Assembly: GCA_030840585.1 (NCBI GenBank)
Contig: JAVEEG010000018.1
Coordinates: forward strand, 1 to 37,834
Reading direction: 5' to 3'
DNA: 37,834 bases
From: Frankiaceae bacterium
Lineage (GTDB): Bacteria; Actinomycetota; Actinomycetes; JAFAQI01
Part shown: in pieces, positions 31,814 through 37,834 of the stretch
Layout: each line of letters begins with the position of its first letter
Position numbering within the stretch: position 1 is the first letter of the stretch
The notes under the pieces: generated by a model
What the model saw: only the letters and a program-made list of their open reading frames with translations
Database searches by the model: none
What the model was told of the DNA's origin: nothing
Made by a program: the position numbers and the translations under genes

Positions 31814-32892
31814 CCGATTCGCGGCACGCGCTGCTCGTGTCGGGGTCGATCGGCATGGGGCACGACGTGATGGCCGACGCGTTCGCGGCGTCGCTCGCGG
31901 CTCGCGGCTGGACCTCGGAGACTCTCGACGCGATGGCGTTGCTCGGCGGCGCCGGTCATCGGGCGGGTGAGTCGGTTTTCCGTGCCCTGCTTGGGATTCC
32001 GGGCACCTTCGACGCGCTGCACTTCCACGCGTTGCGCGGCGGCAACCGGCTGGCCGGCTTCCTCGACAACCAGGCGGCGCGACGGATCGCGCCGCGGTTG
32101 TCTTCGGTGCTGCGCGACTCCCCCGCACCGTTGGTGGTGAGCGTGTTCGCGACCGCGGCGTCGGCGATGTCGCGGGTGCGGGCGGACGGCGTACCGGCTC
32201 GCACGGTGACCTTTTGCACCGACGTCAACCCGCACCGGCTCTGGGTGCATCCGAACACCGACATCTACCTCGTGCCGTCGCCGACCTCAGCGGCGTTCTT
32301 GCGCCGGTTCGAGCCGGAGGCGCGGGTCCTCGTCGTACCGGCACCGGTGCGGTCGGTGTTCTACGACGCTCCGTCGCGTGCGGATGCGCGGGCCGCCCTC
32401 GGCGTACCGGCGGACGCGAAGGTCGTGCTGCTCATGACGGGGTCGTGGGGGCTCGGCCCGCTGGCCGACGTCGCGCGCTCGCTTGCCGCGGCCGACGTGT
32501 ACGTGCTCGCGGTCGCCGGCCGGGCCGCTTCGGTCGAGGCAGCGTTGCGTACGGCGGCCGCGTCGGACTCGCGGATCGTGCCGTTCGGCTTCACCGACCG
32601 GGTGCCGGAGTTGATGGCGGCGTGCGACGTCGTGGTGACGTCGGCCGGTGACACGTGTTCGGAGGCGCGGGTGATCGGCCGGCGCATGGTGCTGCTCGAC
32701 GTCGTCGCCGGGCATGGCCGGGAGAACCTGCAACATGAGCTCGAACTCGGCGACGCGGTGGTGGCTTCGACGTCGCCGGATCTGCTGGTCCGTGGGGTGT
32801 TGCGGGCGTTGGCGAACGGTACGGATCCGACGGCGCAGGATCGCCGTACCGGATGGGAAGCGGCCGTCGACGAAATCGTCGACGGGCTCTGA
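31795..32892 (+). CDS. Glycosyltransferase, MurG/diacylglycerol glucosyltransferase-like (GT28)
   Basis: 365 residues from the ATG at 31795. The N-terminus LLVSGSIGMGHDVMADAFA is the pattern of MGDG-synthase/UgtP-like GT28 enzymes. Donor-binding pieces are FGFTDRVPELMAACDVVVTS, AGDTCSEARVIGRRMVLLDVV and GRENLQHELELGDAVV. Likely adds a sugar to a lipid or lipid-linked acceptor on the cytoplasmic membrane face; acceptor unknown. Last gene of the cluster. Confidence 0.85.
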   Translation: MVAGELTDSRHALLVSGSIGMGHDVMADAFAASLAARGWTSETLDAMALLGGAGHRAGESVFRALLGIPGTFDALHFHALRGGNRLAGFLDNQAARRIAPRLSSVLRDSPAPLVVSVFATAASAMSRVRADGVPARTVTFCTDVNPHRLWVHPNTDIYLVPSPTSAAFLRRFEPEARVLVVPAPVRSVFYDAPSRADARAALGVPADAKVVLLMTGSWGLGPLADVARSLAAADVYVLAVAGRAASVEAALRTAAASDSRIVPFGFTDRVPELMAACDVVVTSAGDTCSEARVIGRRMVLLDVVAGHGRENLQHELELGDAVVASTSPDLLVRGVLRALANGTDPTAQDRRTGWEAAVDEIVDGL

Positions 32893-32902
32893 CTCGCGCG
32901 GG

Positions 32903-33232
32903 CTACATGCCGGGCATCGGCAGGAACTCGAGCAGCTGGATGCTCGCGTCGGGCGCGTGCAGGTGCGGGTGGTCGTCGACCAGCTTGGTCGCGGCCGCGG
33001 GCGAGTCCGCCTCGATGATCGAGTAGCCGCCGATCGGCAGGCCGGTGTCGGCGCTGCCCGGCAGCGTCTGCGACTTGCCGAGCGGCGAGCCGAAGTCGGT
33101 GAGCGCTGGACCGGTGGCCTCGAACCACTTCATCCACTGGGCCATGCCCTCTTGGGCCTGCTCGGGCGTGCTGGTCGACATCTGCTCGGCGGCGTCGGCG
33201 GAGCTGCGGTAGAGGACGAGGTACTTGGGCAT
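32903..33232 (-). CDS. YCII-related (DGPF-type) small protein
   Basis: 109 residues with a strong ribosome-binding site (GAGGAGG) before the ATG. It has the ferredoxin-like YCII pattern: MPKYLVLYRSSADAAEQM at the N-terminus, GGYSIIEADSPAAATKLVDD in the middle and HAPDASIQLLEFLPMPGM at the end. Function unknown in this family. It is divergent from the ArsR-SRPBCC regulator, and both start near a perfect operator-like dyad. Such YCII/ArsR-SRPBCC pairs are common in actinobacteria. Confidence 0.87.
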   Translation of the reverse strand: MPKYLVLYRSSADAAEQMSTSTPEQAQEGMAQWMKWFEATGPALTDFGSPLGKSQTLPGSADTGLPIGGYSIIEADSPAAATKLVDDHPHLHAPDASIQLLEFLPMPGM

Positions 33233-33262
33233 AAGGAGCCTCCTCGGCGGATACCCTGGTAG

Positions 33263-33294
33263 TTCGGCAGGGACCTATTTAGGTGAACGCCGAA
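33263..33294. promoter_or_regulatory. Operator-like 32-bp dyad between YCII and ArsR genes
   Basis: TTCGGC (33263-33268) and GCCGAA (33289-33294) flank ACCTA-TT-TAGGT (33273-33284). Both palindromes share the exact centre 33278.5, so this is one two-tier dyad. It lies in the 94-nt divergent gap, at AT-rich promoter-like sequence (TATTTA / TAAATA). It is a strong candidate binding site for the ArsR-family protein, acting on both genes. Confidence 0.75.
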
Positions 33295-33326
33295 ACAGTA
33301 CGCCGACCGCGGGAGGTGCGGCAAGA

Positions 33327-34115
33327 GTGCCGGGCGATGTCGATGCCATCCTCCGCGCCCTGAGCGCACCGGCGCGCCGCGAGATCCTGACGCTGATCTG
33401 GGATCGCGACCTGCCGGCCGGCGAGATCGCGTCGGCGTTCGAGTTGACGCCCGCGACGATTTCGGAACACCTGGCCGTGCTGCGATCGGCCGGCTTGGTC
33501 GAGATGACGCCGGTGGGGACCTCGCGGCGGTACCGCGCGCGGCAGGAGGCGCTGGCCGGGTTGTACGGCGCGCTCGAGACCGAGACGAAGTGGGAGACGG
33601 CGACCGAGATCCCGGAGCGGTCGCTGGCCTCGACGCTGTCGGTCGGCGCGGTGGTCGCGTCGGTGGAGGTCGACGTCGATCAGGCGACGGCGTTCCGGGC
33701 GTTCACCGACGCCGCCGTTTACTCGCGCTGGTTGGGTGCCCCGGTGAGCATTCGGGCCGGCCGGTTCGCCGCGACGATGGAGTGGGGCACCGAGATTCGC
33801 GGTCGCTACGAAGTCGTCGTACCGCCCACGCTGATCGTGATGAGCTGGGACTTCGAGGACGGCAACGTGCCGGTGCCCGGGCGCCCGCGGACCGGATACC
33901 TGCGGGTATTTCCGATTGGGCGGCGGCGCGCTCGGGTCGAGGTGCACCAACTGGTCGAGTCGGCCGAGCAGGCGGAGTTCATGGAAGCCGCATGGGGCAT
34001 GGTGCTCGGGCGGTTCAAGCGCGGGGTGGTTGCGGCGGTGGCGCCGGCCTCCCCGGCAGCGCGCCGCCCACCGCGCCCGAAGCGCACCGACACCGGCAAG
34101 CGCGCCGCCGGCTGA
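33327..34115 (+). CDS. ArsR-type HTH regulator fused to an SRPBCC (AHSA1) domain
   Basis: 262 residues from the GTG at 33327, with GGGAGGTG 8 nt upstream; an earlier in-frame ATG at 33225 overlaps the neighbouring gene and the dyad. Residues ~1-85 are an ArsR winged helix: ILRALSAPARREILTLIWD, then ELTPATISEHLAVLRSAGLV. No metal-binding cysteines are seen. Residues ~105-240 are an SRPBCC domain (VASVEVDVDQATAFRAFTD, YSRWLGAPVSIRAG, LIVMSWDFED), a hydrophobic-ligand pocket that may sense a small molecule. It probably represses itself and the divergent YCII gene. The C-terminal ~22 residues are basic and disordered. Confidence 0.85.
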   Translation: MPGDVDAILRALSAPARREILTLIWDRDLPAGEIASAFELTPATISEHLAVLRSAGLVEMTPVGTSRRYRARQEALAGLYGALETETKWETATEIPERSLASTLSVGAVVASVEVDVDQATAFRAFTDAAVYSRWLGAPVSIRAGRFAATMEWGTEIRGRYEVVVPPTLIVMSWDFEDGNVPVPGRPRTGYLRVFPIGRRRARVEVHQLVESAEQAEFMEAAWGMVLGRFKRGVVAAVAPASPAARRPPRPKRTDTGKRAAG

Positions 34116-34461
34116 GCACACCCGGAAGAACTAGCTGGTCGGGCTGGGCGACTCACGACGAATTCGCCAGTGATGCCCGGGGTTGCATAGCCCGAAGATG
34201 GCCCGCAATGACTATCCAATTCCGCCGAGTGTGCCCCCAGAGTGGAGCAGTGATGGGCAACCCCGGGGGGGCGCGCGAAATAGCGGACTACCCGGTTCGG
34301 CCATCGGCGCAAGGCTCGAACTAGCTACTCGCACTATGGCCGACTGAAGCGGGAGTCGTTGATCCGCGCCAGTCTTGCTGGCGGATCCGCACACCACGGG
34401 GGCTTGGCCAAACTCACCGCTCACCTGCTCGCCGCGCTGCCCACGCCGTAGGGGGAACCTC
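34116..34461 (+). promoter_or_regulatory. 346-nt gene-free leader with paired repeats
   Basis: No convincing gene. It holds an 11-nt perfect inverted repeat, CCCGGGGTTGC (34176-34186) and GCAACCCCGGG (34257-34267), and a direct 8-nt repeat CAGTGATG just before each arm (34168-34175, 34248-34255). Hairpins follow at 34295-34321 (GTTCGGCC/GGCTCGAAC) and 34361-34387 (GATCCGCGCCAG/CTGGCGGATC). It ends with a GGGGGA ribosome-binding site at 34451-34456. It may be a structured 5' UTR of the giant gene, or hold a regulator site. I found no riboswitch class that fits convincingly. Confidence 0.4.
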
Positions 34462-37400
34462 GTGCTTTCTGCACGCCGTCGCACCGTGTCCGTCATCACC
34501 GCAATCACCGCTTTGGTCGGCGGCATCGGGTTAATCCCGAGCGCTGCGCTTGGCAGCGTCTCCTCGGATCCGGGAGTGAGCGGCGGCTTCGTGCCGGCCG
34601 GCCCCGAGGTGCCGGAGTTCCGGACCCGCTACGGGACGACGTTCGCCGGCGCGACACCGGGCACGTACGACTCGGTGATCCATGCCAAGCCGGTGCACTA
34701 CCTCGACGCCAATGGCGCTTGGCAGAACATCGACCCGACGTTGGTGCCGGGCACCGACGGCACGTTCCACAACGCGGCCGACGATCTCGGCATCACGGTG
34801 AAGCCGGTCGCGGTCAACGGTGGCGAGCTGGTGCACATGAACCTCGGCGACGGGCTCTCGCTCGGTTACGCCCTGTCCGGGTCGGCTCCGATCACCACGG
34901 CTGCGCCGGTCGGCGCGAGCATCACCCTGCCCAGCATCGTCACCGCGACCAATCTGCGGATCACCTCGCAGGCGGAGGGCGTCAAGGAAGACCTCGTCCT
35001 CACCGGCGCGCTGGCGCCGCGGACGTTCGTGTACCCGCTGTACCTGAACGGGTTGACCGCGAGCCTCGACAGTGACGGCAACGTCATCTACCGCGACCTC
35101 AACGGCGTCGAGCGGGCCCGCACCCCGCACGGCTCGATGGTCGACTCGAAGATCGACCCGCACTCCGGCGACCCGGCGTTCTCGAATGGAGTTACCTACC
35201 AGCTCATCTCCGGCGGACCGACCGGTTCGGAGCTGAAGGTCAGCCTTGACAACGCCTGGCTGTCGGACCCGACTCGGCAGTGGCCGGTCACGGTCGACCC
35301 CACCGCAACGACGACCACGTACCACGGCGGCACCGACGACACCTTCGTGCAGTACCCGTACACCAACGACTACTCGACCGACGTCTTGCTCAAGTCCGGC
35401 ACGTTCGACGGCGGCACCGACAAGGCGCGCTCGTTCATCCACTTCGCCGGCATCAATGCGCTCGACGGCAAGGTCATCAACTCCGCGACGGTCAAGGTGT
35501 TCGAGAACTGGTCGTTCTCCTGCACCGCCGAGCCGGTCAACCTCTACCGGGTCACGCAGAGCTGGACCGGCACCGGGCTGCACTCCTACCCGGGTTGGTC
35601 GCTCGGCGCGCTCATCGACCAAGTCACCGCCGCGCACGGCTACACCAGCTGCCCGACCGGCGCGTACGTGAACTTCGACGCCACCACCGCGATGAAGGAC
35701 TGGGCCAGCAACACCTGGGCCAACGACGGCGTCGCGCTCGTCGCGCCGAGCGAGACCAACGACTACGAGTGGAAGAAGTGGGACTCCGTCCAGGGCACGA
35801 ACGACCCGGAAATCGTCGTCAACTGGGAGGACCCGGACACCGCGCCGGGACGGCCGGCTGGCCGGTCGGTCGGCGGCAACACCTGCAGTCCGTGCACCGA
35901 CCCGATCACCGCCGACACGACGCCCGCCCTCACCGGTAACACCACGGACGCTGACGCCGACACCATCGAGTACTTCTTCGAGGTCTACCCGGGCTGGCTC
36001 ACCAGCGTCGACGCGAGTGGCAACGCGAGCGTCTCCGGCGTGACCGCGAGTGCCACCGGTCACACCGGTTACGTCGCCTCCGGCACCACCGGTACCTGGA
36101 CGACAACGCCCGCGCTCGCCGACGGCAAGTACTCGTACCGCGTCCGCGCGTACGACAGCCAGCTGTACGGCGTCTGGTCAGCTGGCTGGGTGAACTTCAC
36201 CATCGACTCCACCGGACCCGCGACGTCGGTCTCGTCGTCGACCCACCCGAGCCAGTCGACGTGGTACTCCAACAACACGCCAACGGTGTCGTGGTCCGCG
36301 TCGAGCGAATCCGGGATCAAGGGCTACTCGTATGTCCTCGACCAGGTGAGCTCCACGGTCGCCGACACCACCGCCGAAGGCACCGCCACGTCCACGTCGT
36401 ACAGCGGTCTCGCCGACGGGATCTGGTACTTCCACGTCCGCGCGCAGAACAACGCGAACATCTGGGGCTCGACCGCGACGTACACGTTGCGGATCGACAC
36501 GACCGCGCCCTCCGCGCCGAGTGGCCTGACGTCCGACCACACCGCCAACCTGCTGTCAACGAACCCGACGGTTAACGCGAGCTGGAACGCGGCGAGCGAC
36601 AACGCGTCCGGCGTGGCCGGCTACTCGTACGTGTTCAACAACTCGGCGACCACCCGGGCGGACGGCACGATCGACACCACCGGTACGTCAGTCAGCAGCG
36701 GCGCGCTGCCCGATGGCACATGGTGGCTGCACGTCGAGACGGTCGACAATGCCGGGAACATCAGCGGTGACAGCGTCATCGGGCCGTTCCTGATCAATGC
36801 GGCAATCCCGGCCGCGCCGACGATCACGTCGAGCACGTCCTCGACCAACTGGACGACCAGCCGTTCGGTGAGCTTCAACTGGACCGCGCCGTCGGACACG
36901 TTCGGCATCAACGGCTACTCGGTCGCGTTCGACCAGAACCCGAGTGCAACGCTCGCGCACGTCATCACGACGACCGGCCTCAGTGACAGCCGGACGAACG
37001 TCGCCGACGGCATCTGGTACCTGCACGTCGCCGCCGTCAACCAGTCCGGCACGTGGGGCGCGACCGCGACGTACAAGGTGATGATCGACGGCACCACTCC
37101 GCTCGCGCCGGCGCTCAGCTCGGCGACCAACCCGAACACGAACGCCTGGTACACCTCGACCAGCGCGACCGTGAACGCGACCGCCAGCGCGGTGTCCGGC
37201 ATCACCGGTTACGCGATCAAGCTCGACCAGAACTCGGCGGGTGACCCAGGCCTGTCCATCACCAGTGCGAGCGGTACGGCGACGTACACCGGTCTGGCCA
37301 ATGGGGTCTGGTACGTCCACATCCGGGCGATCAGCGGCAGCGGTCTGGTCAGTGGGATCAGCACCTACCCGTTGCGCATCGACGCGGCGACGCCGCTCGC

Positions 37401-37834
37401 GCCGTCGGTCACCGCGACCATCCCGGCCAACACGTGGAGTGCGACCCGCACGGTCACGTTCAATTGGACCGCGCCGGCCGCGGCCTCCGGCATCGCCGGT
37501 TACGCCGAGGCGTTCGACCAGAACGCGAACACCACGTTGCCGCAGAGCATCGGCACGCTCGGCCTCAGCGACACCCGGACGAACATCCCGGACGGCGTTT
37601 GGTACCTGCACCTCGCCGCGGTCAACAACGCCGGCACGTGGACGCAAACGACGACGTACAAAATCATGATCGACGCGACGGTGCCGGTGGCGCCGACGCT
37701 GACGTCGACTTCGCACCCGAACCAGAGCACGTGGTACCCGGCGACGAGTGGCAGCGTGACCGCGTCGACGAGCGCGCTCTCCGGCATCCCCGGCTACGCG
37801 TACAGCCTCGACCACAACGCGGCCGGCGACCCGG
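34462..37834 (+). CDS. N-terminal part of a giant secreted DNRLRE/Fn3-repeat protein (incomplete)
   Basis: GTG at 34462, open for 1124 codons to the window edge, without a stop. A signal peptide is visible: MLSARRRTVSVITAITALVG, then GIGLIPSAALG. Residues ~60-270 include PVHYLDANGAWQNIDPTLVP and TVDPTATTTT, as in Rhs/WapA-type secreted actinobacterial proteins. About 280-445 is a DNRLRE domain with DVLLKSGTFDGGTDKARSFI, INSATVKVFE and YRVTQSWTGT. From ~574 there are Fn3/Ig-like repeats, each with ID..xxP...AP at its start and DGIWYLHVAAVN-like core. The aspartate at the start recurs at residues 582, 679, (Asn)779, 876, 974 and 1071, a ~98-residue period. The complete protein probably exceeds 2000 residues and may end in an Rhs core or toxin; that end is outside the window. 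Contact-dependent toxin or surface adhesin are the two main options. Confidence 0.82.
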   Translation, partial: MLSARRRTVSVITAITALVGGIGLIPSAALGSVSSDPGVSGGFVPAGPEVPEFRTRYGTTFAGATPGTYDSVIHAKPVHYLDANGAWQNIDPTLVPGTDGTFHNAADDLGITVKPVAVNGGELVHMNLGDGLSLGYALSGSAPITTAAPVGASITLPSIVTATNLRITSQAEGVKEDLVLTGALAPRTFVYPLYLNGLTASLDSDGNVIYRDLNGVERARTPHGSMVDSKIDPHSGDPAFSNGVTYQLISGGPTGSELKVSLDNAWLSDPTRQWPVTVDPTATTTTYHGGTDDTFVQYPYTNDYSTDVLLKSGTFDGGTDKARSFIHFAGINALDGKVINSATVKVFENWSFSCTAEPVNLYRVTQSWTGTGLHSYPGWSLGALIDQVTAAHGYTSCPTGAYVNFDATTAMKDWASNTWANDGVALVAPSETNDYEWKKWDSVQGTNDPEIVVNWEDPDTAPGRPAGRSVGGNTCSPCTDPITADTTPALTGNTTDADADTIEYFFEVYPGWLTSVDASGNASVSGVTASATGHTGYVASGTTGTWTTTPALADGKYSYRVRAYDSQLYGVWSAGWVNFTIDSTGPATSVSSSTHPSQSTWYSNNTPTVSWSASSESGIKGYSYVLDQVSSTVADTTAEGTATSTSYSGLADGIWYFHVRAQNNANIWGSTATYTLRIDTTAPSAPSGLTSDHTANLLSTNPTVNASWNAASDNASGVAGYSYVFNNSATTRADGTIDTTGTSVSSGALPDGTWWLHVETVDNAGNISGDSVIGPFLINAAIPAAPTITSSTSSTNWTTSRSVSFNWTAPSDTFGINGYSVAFDQNPSATLAHVITTTGLSDSRTNVADGIWYLHVAAVNQSGTWGATATYKVMIDGTTPLAPALSSATNPNTNAWYTSTSATVNATASAVSGITGYAIKLDQNSAGDPGLSITSASGTATYTGLANGVWYVHIRAISGSGLVSGISTYPLRIDAATPLAPSVTATIPANTWSATRTVTFNWTAPAAASGIAGYAEAFDQNANTTLPQSIGTLGLSDTRTNIPDGVWYLHLAAVNNAGTWTQTTTYKIMIDATVPVAPTLTSTSHPNQSTWYPATSGSVTASTSALSGIPGYAYSLDHNAAGDP

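Noticed and set aside
34250-34390. Cyclic di-GMP-I or c-di-AMP riboswitch before the giant gene
   Set aside because: Fragments such as GGGCAACC and CGCAAGG resemble parts of the GEMM motif, but spacing and paired arms do not fit either consensus.
34531-36063. 510-codon open frame on the minus strand
   Set aside because: Antisense shadow of the giant secreted gene; arginine/valine-rich low-complexity product without any family motif.
36688-37815. 375-codon minus-strand open frame
   Set aside because: Repeats of composition follow the 300-bp periodicity of the plus-strand repeats; not an independent gene.

Overview
The window is very GC-rich (around 70% by eye) and gene-dense, with many 4-nt start/stop overlaps, many GTG starts and several leaderless-type promoters. 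The gene families are actinobacterial: DUF3039, an MabA/InhA-like reductase pair, an actinobacterial CysG-type fusion, DUF6457, ArsR-SRPBCC, and DNRLRE-type giant secreted proteins. I infer a chromosomal segment of an actinomycete, possibly a soil lineage. I cannot name the genus. There are no rRNA or tRNA genes, no CRISPR array and no recognisable transposase.

Layout. 0-5.2 kb (minus): class II aldolase, SpoU-type RNA methyltransferase, and an acyl-CoA carboxylase pair (carboxyltransferase plus biotin carboxylase/biotin carrier). 5.2-9.6 kb: a 71-bp palindromic repeat, DUF3039, a VIT1/CCC1-type transporter that overlaps an MMPL exporter tail to tail, and a secreted CAP-domain protein. 9.6-11.2 kb (minus): fabG and an InhA-like enoyl reductase, with a second, inverted copy of the 71-bp repeat between them. 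11.3-13.6 kb: a STAS-domain gene, a lower-GC pair encoding a small lipoprotein and an exported protein, and a decayed, frameshifted second STAS copy. 13.6-17.7 kb: quinone oxidoreductase and tldD-tldE (plus), then dodecin (minus). 17.9-22.6 kb (minus): a compact selA-selB-moaA-mobA-DUF6457 operon joining selenocysteine incorporation to molybdenum cofactor synthesis. 22.6-27.7 kb: an unknown protein and a class III cyclase/ATPase/TPR protein (plus), converging on a UspA-Crp/Fnr pair (minus). 27.7-33 kb: an SDR, a CysG-type siroheme/B12 enzyme, a DegT aminotransferase-epimerase-glycosyltransferase cluster, and a YCII-like protein. 33.2-34.1 kb: a divergent ArsR-SRPBCC regulator with a clear operator-like dyad. 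34.46 kb to the end: the first 1124 residues of a giant secreted DNRLRE protein with ~98-residue repeats, on an open frame that runs off the window.

How genes may work together. The Sec/Moco operon would suit a selenocysteine- and molybdopterin-containing enzyme such as formate dehydrogenase, encoded elsewhere. The cyclase and the cAMP-type Crp regulator could form a local second-messenger circuit. The STAS block looks like a recent duplication around acquired DNA. One gene there has a promoter, ribosome-binding site and signal peptide, but is interrupted by an in-frame TAG, so its annotatable main frame looks cytoplasmic. At several unlinked genes a TANNNT hexamer ends 6-8 nt before the start codon, which points to widespread leaderless transcription.
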